In this document: in pieces, positions 1 through 8,299 of the stretch
Layout: each line of letters starts with the position of its first letter
How positions within the stretch are numbered: the first letter of the stretch is position 1
Assembly: GCA_020849795.1 (NCBI GenBank)
Contig: JADZFR010000052.1
Span: 1 to 64,000, forward strand
Reading direction: 5' to 3'
From: Planctomycetota bacterium
Lineage (GTDB): Bacteria; Planctomycetota; UBA8742; UBA2392
DNA: 64,000 bases
Translations under genes and position numbers: made by a program
Notes under the pieces: model-generated
Database searches by the model: none
What the model saw: the letters and a program-made list of their open reading frames with translations, nothing else
What the model was told of the DNA's origin: nothing

Positions 1-1139
1 ATGCCGCCGAGCCGAAGTTTGCGGGCGTCAAGCGCATCCTGGGCGAGCCGGGGCTGGGCAAGACGCGGCTGGTGGCAGCACTTCGCGCCAAGCTCGAAGA
101 ACGTGGCCGGCCATTTCACTGGATCACGATGCCCTGCGACGGCGTGCACAAAAGCGGCTGGAACGCCGTAAGCGCGTGGCTGCGGGCATTTTTCGCGATT
201 GCCGAATCGGCCACGCAAGAGGCCAAACGCAAGGCGATTGAAGACAAGTACCGCGAGTTTGAAAACGACCCGCGCATTGCCGAAAACACCCGCAGCGAGC
301 TCAAGCGCACGCTCAGCTTCGCGGCTGACCTGGTGGACTGCCACTGGGATGACTCGCCGTTTGCCAAGCTGGATGACCCCAAGCTGCGCCACGAAAACCG
401 AATCATCGCGGTCAAAGAACTGCTGCGCGCGCTTTCGTCGATCGCGCCGACCGTGCTTGAGGTTGAGGACACCCACTGGATGGACGCGTCAACGGCGGCG
501 TGGCTGACCGCCATGACACGCAACATCGCGACGTTGCCGCTGGCGATTCTCTGCACCAGCCGCTTCTCGGACGACGGCAGCAAGCCCGAGTTGCAGATTG
601 CCCAGGACGTCGAACTGCAGGACTTTGAGCTGCAGCCGATTTCAGGCGACGAGTTCACGCAGCAGATGGCCAAAGTGCTGCTGGGCGACGACAAAGAACT
701 CGACAACGACACGGTCAAGCTGATCAGCGGCAAAGCCAAGGGCAACCCGTTCTTTACCGAACAGTTGATCCTGCACCTGCATGAAACCGGCGAGCTTGAG
801 AAAGTGCAGGCACCGGCGGCGTCTGCCGATGCGGCTGCACCGCGCACGCGCCTGAAGATGAAGAGCACCGACACCGCCCGCCTGCCCGGCAGCCTGAGCA
901 GCCTGGTGACGGCGCGCATTGACCGCTTGAGCCCCGAGGTGCGCGAAACCGTGAAACATGCCAGCATCCTGGGCGTACGCTTTTTGTCCCGCGTGCTGGG
1001 TGAGTTGCTGAAGCGCAGCGGCAAGGTCACGCGCAGCCTGGAAGAGCTTCTGCTCGAAAGTGAACGCGAAGGCGTGCTGATTCCGGCCGAGCGCGCAGAG
1101 GCAGCCGCGGACGAGGCCAGCCAGGCGCAGCAGAAATAG
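1..1139 (+). CDS. AAA ATPase domain of a regulator (5' end outside window)
   Basis: The reading frame is open from base 3, so the gene begins upstream of the window; 378 residues are visible. A Walker A motif GEPGLGKT lies at visible residues 14-21. A Walker B-like segment (VLEVEDTHWMD) is near residue 155, and a conserved LVTARIDRLSPEVRE helix is near 290. This is the AAA_16-type ATPase found in adenylate cyclase, Ser/Thr kinase and LuxR-family regulators, where it sits between a signalling domain and TPR repeats. The usual FRHAL..VAY segment and TPR region are absent: the protein stops in an Ala/Gln-rich tail about 20 residues after a conserved EGVLIP-like strand. It is therefore a short or truncated version. 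Which signalling domain lies upstream cannot be seen. Confidence 0.75.
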   Translation, partial: AAEPKFAGVKRILGEPGLGKTRLVAALRAKLEERGRPFHWITMPCDGVHKSGWNAVSAWLRAFFAIAESATQEAKRKAIEDKYREFENDPRIAENTRSELKRTLSFAADLVDCHWDDSPFAKLDDPKLRHENRIIAVKELLRALSSIAPTVLEVEDTHWMDASTAAWLTAMTRNIATLPLAILCTSRFSDDGSKPELQIAQDVELQDFELQPISGDEFTQQMAKVLLGDDKELDNDTVKLISGKAKGNPFFTEQLILHLHETGELEKVQAPAASADAAAPRTRLKMKSTDTARLPGSLSSLVTARIDRLSPEVRETVKHASILGVRFLSRVLGELLKRSGKVTRSLEELLLESEREGVLIPAERAEAAADEASQAQQK

Positions 1140-1181
1140 GCACCGGGTTTCCGGCGTGAACACCATCGGACGACGCTCAGC

Positions 1182-2078
1182 TTGGCAACGCCCACTCCAT
1201 TTCAGCGCGCGCTCGCGGCACCGGTCATGGGTGTGGGCCTCGGCATAGATATTTTTGATACGCAGCCCGACTTCCGAAGGCTGATCGCGGACCATCGCGC
1301 CGGATTTGACTTCCTTGAAGTGTACTCGCGCGGCGACGCAGACCACACCGATGTGGCCTTTGCCGATATCCCGGACGACGTGCCGCGCACGTATCACCAC
1401 GAGGGCCTCGACCCGGTCGGCCCGGGGCTTTGTCCCGACGCCCCGATCGCCGGCTGTATGAAGAACCAGCAGTTGCTGGCGCCACCGTGGACGGTCGAAG
1501 AGCTGGCGGTGCGACACATCGATGGCAAGTACACCGACTTCTTCTTCCCTGCGATCCTGAACGCGGATTGCGCCGCGGCCACCATTCGCAATCTCAACGC
1601 GCTTCACTCGCTGTTGCCGGCGCCACTGCTGCCGGAAAATGCACCCTATGAGTTTGTGGTCGGCGACATGCACCTGTCGGACTTCCTGACCACCGTTGCC
1701 CACGGGGCCGACTGCGGGCTGGTGCTCGACCTTGGCCATTACTGGAGCTACCAGCTTTGTGTCGGCAAGGGCGAACAGCCCGACCACGGGCTCGCACGCC
1801 TTGACCTGTCAAGAGTAATCGAGGTTCACCTGGCCGGCGCGCGGCTGGAGCCATACGCGGGGGGCCGGATTTATCGTGACCTGCACGGCGCGGGCCCGAT
1901 TCCGGAAGCATCGTTGTTTCTGCTGCGCGAGTTGTTGCCCAAGCTGGCCAACCTGAAAGCCATTACCATCGAGGTCGAAAACGCAACCGAGCGCGCCGCG
2001 ATTGAGCAAGCCGCGCAGGTTCGCGACGTCGTACGCACAACGCTGCCCGCCTGGCTGGAGGCCGCGAGTGTCGCTTGA
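1182..2078 (+). CDS. DUF692/MNIO family multinuclear iron oxidase-like protein
   Basis: This 298-residue protein matches the DUF692 (MbnB/BufB-like, TIM-barrel) pattern. A GVGLG strand lies near the N-terminus. Candidate metal ligands are His72/73 (YHHEG), Glu152 (PENAPY), Asp183 and His186 (LDLGHYW), His216 (HLAG), Asp233/His235 (DLHG) and Glu264 (TIEVE). Characterised members are iron enzymes that oxidatively modify cysteine or other residues of ribosomally made peptides, together with a partner protein. The next gene overlaps it by 11 nt and is a plausible partner. No small Cys-rich precursor peptide is visible beside the pair. The first start in frame is TTG at 1182; an ATG at 1227 is an alternative just before the conserved GVGLG strand. 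Family assignment is from recognised motifs; the substrate is unknown. Confidence 0.72.
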   Translation: MATPTPFQRALAAPVMGVGLGIDIFDTQPDFRRLIADHRAGFDFLEVYSRGDADHTDVAFADIPDDVPRTYHHEGLDPVGPGLCPDAPIAGCMKNQQLLAPPWTVEELAVRHIDGKYTDFFFPAILNADCAAATIRNLNALHSLLPAPLLPENAPYEFVVGDMHLSDFLTTVAHGADCGLVLDLGHYWSYQLCVGKGEQPDHGLARLDLSRVIEVHLAGARLEPYAGGRIYRDLHGAGPIPEASLFLLRELLPKLANLKAITIEVENATERAAIEQAAQVRDVVRTTLPAWLEAASVA

Positions 2079-2775
2079 AGCCCAGTACTCGGCCCTGTAC
2101 GCCTTGTTTTACAAACGCCGCGTGCGCGACGCGTTTTTTCAGCCGGGCCAGGCACCCGTCGCCGGCTTGACCAATGCCGAGCTTCGCCAGTTGCAGCTAG
2201 CCGACGGCTTGCGCTTTGACACCGTTGTGGGGCTGCACCAGGGCGACCTGGCGCACCAGTGGTATGCGTCGCGCGTGCCGGCAAGCTGGCTGGCGTTGCA
2301 GGTGGCGCTCGATACCGATGACCGCGAACTCGTGGCCAGCTTCACCGGCAGCGACGCGTTTGAGTTGCGCATTGACGACGATGCCGACGGCCGCGCCCTG
2401 TTGGCGTGGGTGGAGGCGCTGGCCGAAGGCGGCAACCTGCCCGAGGCGCCGTGGCTTCCGGACTTGCTGCGCTACGAGTTGCTGTTGAACGCGCGCTGGA
2501 TTGATGCCCACACGCCCCGTGTCGAAGAGTTCATGTTCGAAGTGCCCGGCATTCGCGAATCACTCGTCGAGCGACGAACCTTCCCCACCGACGAAGACCC
2601 CGTGCGCTACGGCGCGCTGTTTCACAAAGATGAACGTGGCGTAGGTGAAGCCGCCCTGGATCGCGACGAAGCCCGGGCGATGCGCGCCGTGCTGGCCGGC
2701 AACGACACCAGCGGCGAGCCGCCACGCCTGCTCAAGCGCTGCAAGGCGCTGCTGCGCGAGATGTCAGGCTGGTAG
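2068..2775 (+). CDS. Putative partner protein of the MNIO enzyme (DUF2063-like)
   Basis: The GTG start at 2068 is preceded by GGAG at 2057-2060 and lies inside the end of the DUF692 gene (11-nt overlap), which implies translational coupling. The protein has 235 residues, no signal peptide and no membrane segment. A segment at residues 128-144 (APWLPDLLRYELLLNARW) resembles the YLADLARLE-type helix of DUF2063/MbnC-like proteins. Those proteins pair with DUF692 enzymes and help present the peptide substrate. The N-terminal helix (residues 2-25) also suits that fold. The similarity is weak and local, so the role as a substrate-recognition partner rests mainly on gene coupling. The 3' end overlaps the convergent rsmH by 12 nt. 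Confidence 0.55.
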   Translation: MSLEAQYSALYALFYKRRVRDAFFQPGQAPVAGLTNAELRQLQLADGLRFDTVVGLHQGDLAHQWYASRVPASWLALQVALDTDDRELVASFTGSDAFELRIDDDADGRALLAWVEALAEGGNLPEAPWLPDLLRYELLLNARWIDAHTPRVEEFMFEVPGIRESLVERRTFPTDEDPVRYGALFHKDERGVGEAALDRDEARAMRAVLAGNDTSGEPPRLLKRCKALLREMSGW

Positions 2776-3786
2776 CTCGGCGACAAACAGCCGCGCCGAG
2801 CGCGCCCGCGGATTGTCGTAAAGTTCGTCCTTGCCCGCGCGAATGCCCGTGAGCTCGGCCTTGGCAAACCCGCCCGACGCCAGCAGGTCTTTGAACGTCT
2901 CGCGGACCCTGCGCTCTTCCCCGCTGTGAAACGTCAGGATGGCAACGCGGCCGCCGGCGTTCATGCTGGCCGGCAGCACACGCAGCAGCTCGGCCAGGTT
3001 GGCCGGCTCGCGATTCACAGCCATGCGCAGTGCCTGAAACACGCGCGCGGCGGGGTGCTTGTCGCGGGCGCTTTCTTTGCGGTAGGTTTCGGGGTTCAGG
3101 CCATGCACCCGCAGCACCAGCGCCGCCAGCGCGTGCGTGGTTCGGGGTGTTTCGCGCTTCAGTGCGTGGGCCAGCGCGTCCGCCTTGGGCTCATCACCAT
3201 AATCGCGCAGGAGCTCTGCCAGCTCGGCTTCCTGCGTGGCGTGGATAAACTCAACTGCCGTGCGGCCCCGGGTAGCGTCCATGCGCATGTCCAGCGGGCC
3301 GTCGTGCTTGAACGCAAACCCGCGGTTTGGCTGGTCCAGCTGCATGCTGGAAACGCCCAGGTCGGCAAGCAGGCAGTCCACTCCGCTGAGCTGCTCTGCC
3401 GCCAGCACGCCGGCGATGCCCGCAAAGTTTGTGTGGTGCGGCGAGATCGTAAGGCCCAGTGCCGCAAGCCGCGCCGTAGTGCGCTGCAACTCCACGCCGT
3501 CGATATCAATGCCGATCACGCGCGCGCCGGTGCGCGCAAGGGCCTCGGCATGGCCGCCATAGCCCACGGTGCAATCGAGCACCGTTTCGCCCGCCTGCGG
3601 ATGCAGCGCAGAGAGAATCTCGGCAAGCAGAATCGGCACATGGGTACCCGCTGGCGTGCGGCCCTGGGCGCGGACCTTTTCGTGCTCTTCGGGATAGTCC
3701 GCCGGGTTAAGCTCTTTGTATTTGTCGTCAAATCGTCTCGGGTGTGTGCCCGGGTAGCGCTTGCGACGTTGCGGCTTGTTCTGCAT
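2764..3786 (-). CDS. rsmH: 16S rRNA (cytosine-1402-N4)-methyltransferase RsmH
   Basis: RsmH methylates N4 of C1402 in 16S rRNA using S-adenosylmethionine. The 340-residue protein has the family signatures: GTHVPILLAEIL near residue 47, the SAM motif DCTVGYGGHAEAL near 71, ADLGVSSMQLD near 140, RGFAFKHDGPLDMRMD just after it, and LTFHSGEERRVRE near 285. It carries an N-terminal basic extension of about 40 residues (RRKRYPGTHPRRF then KYKELNP) not found in E. coli RsmH. I recall similar extensions in planctomycete-like RsmH proteins. The gene stands alone rather than in a mraZ-mraW-fts division cluster. A TAATCT hexamer ends 7 nt before the ATG with no Shine-Dalgarno, so the mRNA may be leaderless. 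It is convergent with the DUF2063-like gene. Confidence 0.95.
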   Translation of the reverse strand: MQNKPQRRKRYPGTHPRRFDDKYKELNPADYPEEHEKVRAQGRTPAGTHVPILLAEILSALHPQAGETVLDCTVGYGGHAEALARTGARVIGIDIDGVELQRTTARLAALGLTISPHHTNFAGIAGVLAAEQLSGVDCLLADLGVSSMQLDQPNRGFAFKHDGPLDMRMDATRGRTAVEFIHATQEAELAELLRDYGDEPKADALAHALKRETPRTTHALAALVLRVHGLNPETYRKESARDKHPAARVFQALRMAVNREPANLAELLRVLPASMNAGGRVAILTFHSGEERRVRETFKDLLASGGFAKAELTGIRAGKDELYDNPRARSARLFVAELPA

Positions 3787-3793
3787 GGCGCCG

Positions 3794-3799
3794 AGATTA
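3794..3799 (-). promoter_or_regulatory. -10-like TAATCT just upstream of rsmH
   Basis: Read on the minus strand, TAATCT is followed by 7 nt and then the rsmH ATG. A transcript starting 7-8 nt downstream of this hexamer would begin at the start codon. No Shine-Dalgarno and no convincing -35 are visible. It belongs to a window-wide pattern. Confidence 0.4.
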
Positions 3800-3875
3800 G
3801 CGGTTTTGCGGCAAAGAACGACCCGCCCTCATGACGCCGATGCGGTTTTGTTATGCTCGCGCCCCGGAGAATCCC

Positions 3876-5036
3876 ATGGCCCACGAACTTCTGACCGCCG
3901 CCCAATCGATGCAGGAATGGCTTACGCAGCAGCGCCGCACGCTGCACATGATGCCGGAACTGTCGTTGCATGAGTTCAAGACCAGCGAACATTGCGCGCA
4001 TGAACTGACCAGGCTCGGCTTCAAGGTCAGCAAGCCATGGGGCGAAGGCTTGATCGCTGACATCGACGGCCCTAACGCCAAGGGGCGGATTGCACTGCGC
4101 GCCGACATGGACGCCCTGCCGATCCAGGAGCTGAATGACATCCCCTACCGGTCAAAGCACGACGGCGTCGCTCACATGTGCGGCCACGACACGCACATGG
4201 CGGTGCTGCTGGGAACCGGCAAGCTGCTGGCCGGCATGCGCGACAAATTGAAACGCAACGTGCGTCTTCTGTTTCAGCCCAGCGAAGAGCTGCCGCCAGG
4301 CGGCGCGCCGGGCATGATTGCCAAGGGCGCGCTGGACGGCGTGGATGAAGTCTACGGCCTGCACAACCTGCCGACGCTTGAGGTGGGCCAGATTGCCACG
4401 TGCAGCGGGCCGATGACTGCGGCCGCCGACATTTTCGAGATCAGGCTGACGGGGCGCGGCGGCCACGCGTCCAGGCCGCAGGATTCGATTGACCCGATCC
4501 CGGCATGCTGCGAACTGGTGGGCATGCTGCAAACGCTGGTATCGCGACGCGTCGCGCCCTTTGAGCAAGCCGTGTTGAGCGTGACCAAGCTGAAAGCCGG
4601 CACCACGCACAACATCATCCCCGACGACGCCGAGCTGATGGGCACCGTGCGCACATACGCCGAGCCCGTACGCGCGCGCATCATCAGCGAGATGGGCCGC
4701 ATGGTCAAAGCTGTCGCCGACGCCCATGAATTGAAGGGCGAACTGAATTACATCCGGGGCTACGACAGCATCGTGAACCACGAAAGCGGCGCAAACACAG
4801 TGTGCCAGGCCGCCAGCGCAATCGTCGGCCAAGCCAACGTTGACCCGGCCTATGAACGCCAGACATGGGGCGAAGACTTCGCCTACTACTTACAGAAGAA
4901 ACCGGGCGCGTTTTTCCTGCTGGGCAGCGGCAACAAAGCCAAAGGCATCACCAACCCGGTGCACTCCGCGCGCTTCAACGTGGATGAGACGTGCCTGCCA
5001 ATCGGTGTTGCGGTGATGGCTAAACTGGCGTTGTAG
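3876..5036 (+). CDS. M20 family amidohydrolase (hippurate/N-acyl amino acid hydrolase type)
   Basis: This 386-residue metallopeptidase-family enzyme would hydrolyse the amide bond of N-acyl amino acids or peptides in the cytoplasm. Visible M20D signatures are ADMDALPIQE at residues 76-85, the metal-binding CGHDTH at 102-107, FQPSEE, the GLHNLP strand, GRGGHASRPQ in the dimerisation (lid) domain, GTVRTY, and WGEDFAYYL near the C-terminus. The ATG at 3876 is preferred because GGAGA at 3866-3870 lies 5 nt before it; a TATGCT -10-like hexamer at 3852-3857 would give a short leader. An upstream in-frame start would add 15 residues and lacks a ribosome site. The substrate cannot be read from sequence. 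Confidence 0.88.
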   Translation: MAHELLTAAQSMQEWLTQQRRTLHMMPELSLHEFKTSEHCAHELTRLGFKVSKPWGEGLIADIDGPNAKGRIALRADMDALPIQELNDIPYRSKHDGVAHMCGHDTHMAVLLGTGKLLAGMRDKLKRNVRLLFQPSEELPPGGAPGMIAKGALDGVDEVYGLHNLPTLEVGQIATCSGPMTAAADIFEIRLTGRGGHASRPQDSIDPIPACCELVGMLQTLVSRRVAPFEQAVLSVTKLKAGTTHNIIPDDAELMGTVRTYAEPVRARIISEMGRMVKAVADAHELKGELNYIRGYDSIVNHESGANTVCQAASAIVGQANVDPAYERQTWGEDFAYYLQKKPGAFFLLGSGNKAKGITNPVHSARFNVDETCLPIGVAVMAKLAL

Positions 5037-5045
5037 CTGCGTTGC

Positions 5046-5489
5046 ATGGGCCGCGTACTGACAACTTTGATTGTGATTGTGCTGTTGGGCGTGCATGCGC
5101 TTCTGGTTGTGATTGGCGTGGCTGGGTTGATGGAGTGGTTTGTGGCTCAGCCCCCGTGGCCGCGGTTTTCAAACCCTGAGCTTCCGCGCGCGATGCTTGC
5201 GCTGCAATGGCTGTTGCTGATCGGCGCGGGCGCCGTGTTTGTCGCAGGCTATCTCGCGCGTTGGCGTTGGCTGCCGTTTGCAATGGCGGCCTCGTACTTG
5301 ATGCTGGGGGCTGTGTGCGCAGTAGAGACGTTCACGATGCTGACCAACGAAGACCGTTTCACGAACATGGCAATCGAGTACCTTGAGTACACGGCGATTC
5401 TGCTGTTCCTGTTCGGCGCGCCGGAGATGCGCCGGCGATTCCGCGTGGGGACTCACCTGCATCCGCAAGGTTCGCAAGGGGCGAAATGA
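5046..5489 (+). CDS. Hypothetical four-helix membrane protein
   Basis: This 147-residue protein starts 9 nt after the amidohydrolase stop and is probably co-transcribed with it. Four hydrophobic segments are visible at about residues 5-30, 50-72, 77-97 and 112-125, separated by short polar loops. It has a basic C-terminal tail (MRRRFRVGTHLHPQG). No family motif is recognised. There is no obvious Shine-Dalgarno. Confidence 0.55.
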   Translation: MGRVLTTLIVIVLLGVHALLVVIGVAGLMEWFVAQPPWPRFSNPELPRAMLALQWLLLIGAGAVFVAGYLARWRWLPFAMAASYLMLGAVCAVETFTMLTNEDRFTNMAIEYLEYTAILLFLFGAPEMRRRFRVGTHLHPQGSQGAK

Positions 5490-5578
5490 CTTTGCGGATC
5501 AGCATATGATGCGCACCTGCCTGCTTCGCTGAATTTACCCGCGCGATTATTGTGGTCTCCGTACACCGGAGACTCCAT

Positions 5579-6511
5579 ATGCGCGCCATTTTGCTCCTGT
5601 CACTCCTTCCACTGCTCCTGCTCGCCGGTTGCGGCGGCAACCCTGAAGGCGGAGACTCAGGCTTCAAACAGCCGCCTGATCCGCTGGCGATCAATTTCTG
5701 GACGGTCAATCTGCCCAACGGCCGCGTGGGCCAATGGTACGAGACGTATTTCAGCATCACGGGTGGAGTCGGGCCGTTTACCTGGTCGCGCAGCGAGGGC
5801 TACTTTCCGCCGGGTCTGTACCTGGCATCCACAAACACTTCGACCGTGCAGTTGTCGGGCACACCGACCATGGCCGGGACGTGGATCTTCACGATCCAGG
5901 TCATCGACAGCCACGGGCGCAAACGCAGCGGCAACTTTGTCATCACGATTGACGCGTTCGCCAACTATGACATGCCGGCTTCAGGCAACGTGGTGTTCAT
6001 TATCGACGCATCGCTGGAAAGCTCGTATGCGGGCGGCGGGTACACGTCGCAACTGGATGCCGAGCGTGCCAAGTGGGACGAGCTGAAGCTGCTGCTGAAC
6101 ACGGCGCACAACTTTGACGTGATTCGCATCGGGGGCGTAAACGAGTTCGACGCGCTGTTTGGCAGCCTGCAGGTCGCAAGTTCATCCAACCTGTCCACCG
6201 CCGACGCCAACATGCTGGCGCTGACTTCATCGGGCGACGCGGCTTTCTACTCAGCGCTGCAGGCTGCCGTCACGCAGTACGGCACCGGCACACGCGTGAT
6301 CATCCTGGGTGGTGCCCGGCCAGGTGCAGACAGCGGCGCGCCCGGCGGGTTCATCGAGATCCCCGAGATCCATGCCGGGCTTGAACAGTGGCTGCAGGCA
6401 TCGCCGAACACGCGCATCGACGCGCACCTGTTTGGCGTGAACAGCGAAGTCGAACTGCTGTTCCAGAATCTCACCCACCGCACGAACGGAGCCTGGTACT
6501 GGCACCAGTAG
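5579..6511 (+). CDS. Lipoprotein with a putative Ig domain and a VWA-like domain
   Basis: The ATG at 5579 is preceded by GGAG at 5568-5571. The N-terminus is a lipoprotein signal peptide ending in LAGC with Cys18 as the lipidation site, so the mature protein should be membrane-anchored. Residues of about 45-125 (from QWYETYFSITGG to FVITI) match the He_PIG-type putative Ig fold found in secreted bacterial proteins. The C-terminal 180 residues resemble a von Willebrand A fold: a hydrophobic strand leads into IDASLESS, an imperfect MIDAS motif, and later come LTSSGDAAFYSAL and TRVIILGG. The function is unknown; an extracellular binding role is inferred. The total length is 310 residues. Confidence 0.65.
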   Translation: MRAILLLSLLPLLLLAGCGGNPEGGDSGFKQPPDPLAINFWTVNLPNGRVGQWYETYFSITGGVGPFTWSRSEGYFPPGLYLASTNTSTVQLSGTPTMAGTWIFTIQVIDSHGRKRSGNFVITIDAFANYDMPASGNVVFIIDASLESSYAGGGYTSQLDAERAKWDELKLLLNTAHNFDVIRIGGVNEFDALFGSLQVASSSNLSTADANMLALTSSGDAAFYSALQAAVTQYGTGTRVIILGGARPGADSGAPGGFIEIPEIHAGLEQWLQASPNTRIDAHLFGVNSEVELLFQNLTHRTNGAWYWHQ

Positions 6512-6580
6512 CCGCCCCGCTTGCGCCACGCCATGCTGCCGCCATGATGCGGACTGGTGTGGGCTGATCGTGGGGATTGC

Positions 6581-8230
6581 ATGAAATGTCTGATGGCTGT
6601 CGCGTGCGCGTTGGGCCTGCTGGGCACAGTAGCTGTCGCGCAGGACCCGCCCGCCCAGCCGGAAATCCCGGCGAACGTGCTGCACGAGACGTTTGAGGCC
6701 CGCGATGGCGAGCCGCGCTGCGCCTTGCGCAAGCACGCCGAAGGACGCGCACCCGAGATCAAGGACGGCAGCCTGCGCCTGCTGTCGGGTGACGGCGGCG
6801 AGAACAACTCGGCGGCATTTCCTTTACACGTCAAGGGCGAGCACCGGCAGGTCAAGGCCGAAGTCGTCTTTGCCATGGGCAAGGGCGGCCGCGGTATGTC
6901 CTGGATGCTCTTGAACACCGCCCACTTCGCCGATGCCGGCCCCGCGTTTCATCTGTACAAGGCCAGGGGCTTCCCGGACGACCCCACGCCCAAAGAGCCC
7001 GAGTGGGATGAACCCAACCTGTGGGGCAGCTTCGCGCTGGCGCTGGACACGCATAACCCGCCCACCGACGACCCATTCAACAAGTGGGGTAACATCCACA
7101 AGCGCGAACAGCGCGAACTCAGCCTGCACTTTGACGGCCGCGAGATTGCCAATCGCTTCGTAGCGCCAGACTTTGTGAGCAATCAGGCTTGCGCGCTGGC
7201 GTTGCAGATCGATTTCGTCACCGGCGGCGCGGAAGTGACCGTCGGCGTTGGCGGCCAGGCCATCTACGACCGCCACTTTATCCCGCACATGCTGCCCTAT
7301 GAGTCCCGCGTGGCAGTGGGCGCATTCGGCCCGGATGGCGGCACCTGTGCGATCGACAGCCTTCATGTTGAGTGGGGCAAGCCGGCTGCGGCTTCGCCGG
7401 GCGCGCTGACATTGCAGGCCTTCTGCAGCACATGGTGCAAGCGCGGCACCGTCGAGCGCGACGTGGACCTGTTGCCGGCAGCCGTTGAGTTTGAGCGCGT
7501 AATCATGACGCTGCGGCTGAAGCCCATGGTCGAACGCGACGAGTGGGACCGGCTGGGACACGTCTGGATCTGGGATGGCGACACGCGTTATGAGCTTGCG
7601 CGGATTCTCACGCCGTTCATGCTTTGGGGTGCAAGCTACGAGTACGTTTGCGACGTCACCAGTTTTGCGCACTTGCTGAGCGGCGGGCGCAAGATCGGCG
7701 TTGGCCTGGGCGGTAACGTCGGCAACGGCTTCACATTCGACCTGGAGTTCTCGTACTACCGGCGACCCTCGGATGTGGATGCATTGCCGCGGGTAATCGG
7801 GGTTGCCAACGTCTGGAACGGAAATGCCCACTTCAACCAGGCCGACAGCGTTGAGAAAACCTTCGGCAAACGCTCGATCAAAGTTCCCGACGGCGCCAAA
7901 CGCGCGCTGCTGCGCATTTGTGTCACCGGGCACGGCAGCCTTGAGTTTCACCCGCTGGCACGCACCGTGAAGATCGGCGCCAAAGAATACTCTGACCCGT
8001 TGCGCACGGACGACTGTTACCTGAACCCGTGGCGGCCGCAGTTCGGCACCTGGAAGTACGACCGCGCCGGCTGGGGCCCCGGCAGCTTCGGGCGCGTGTG
8101 GGAAATCGACATCACGGGGCACCTGAAACCCGGCGAAGCGCTGCAGCTTGAATACACCAGCGAAGCCTATGAGTCCCAAGACTGGGCGCAGCACTGCATC
8201 GAAAGCCAGGTCGTCTTTTACGCCGAGTGA
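6581..8230 (+). CDS. Secreted PNGase F-like protein
   Basis: This 549-residue protein has a signal peptide (MKCLMAVACALGLLGTVAVA, residues 1-20). The first half, about residues 25-270, is beta-rich and looks like a concanavalin/laminin-G type domain. The second half resembles the two jelly-roll domains of peptide-N-glycosidase F. EWDRLGHVW at residues 321-329 matches the WDR region that holds the catalytic Asp. Then come RILTPF and a VTSFAHLLSG segment, GHGSLEF at 450-456, and DCYLNP..PQFGTWKYDRAGWGPG up to about residue 501, a hallmark of the PNGase F C-terminal domain. Known members cleave N-glycans from asparagine. The match is from recognised motifs; activity is inferred. GGGGAT precedes the ATG at 6581. 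Confidence 0.65.
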   Translation: MKCLMAVACALGLLGTVAVAQDPPAQPEIPANVLHETFEARDGEPRCALRKHAEGRAPEIKDGSLRLLSGDGGENNSAAFPLHVKGEHRQVKAEVVFAMGKGGRGMSWMLLNTAHFADAGPAFHLYKARGFPDDPTPKEPEWDEPNLWGSFALALDTHNPPTDDPFNKWGNIHKREQRELSLHFDGREIANRFVAPDFVSNQACALALQIDFVTGGAEVTVGVGGQAIYDRHFIPHMLPYESRVAVGAFGPDGGTCAIDSLHVEWGKPAAASPGALTLQAFCSTWCKRGTVERDVDLLPAAVEFERVIMTLRLKPMVERDEWDRLGHVWIWDGDTRYELARILTPFMLWGASYEYVCDVTSFAHLLSGGRKIGVGLGGNVGNGFTFDLEFSYYRRPSDVDALPRVIGVANVWNGNAHFNQADSVEKTFGKRSIKVPDGAKRALLRICVTGHGSLEFHPLARTVKIGAKEYSDPLRTDDCYLNPWRPQFGTWKYDRAGWGPGSFGRVWEIDITGHLKPGEALQLEYTSEAYESQDWAQHCIESQVVFYAE

Positions 8231-8299
8231 GAGAGACTATTCTCTATCCACCGCGGGAATCACATTGCACCGTGGCGGCGTTGAGTCCGCGGGGGCGGC

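Noticed and set aside
642..1787. 381-codon minus-strand frame over the ATPase and MNIO genes
   Set aside because: It spans two plus-strand genes and the gap between them and has no motif; it is a shadow frame.
8232..8245. AGAGA-CTAT-TCTCT hairpin after the PNGase F-like gene
   Set aside because: Only a 5-bp A/T-containing stem with no T-run, so it is too weak to call a terminator.
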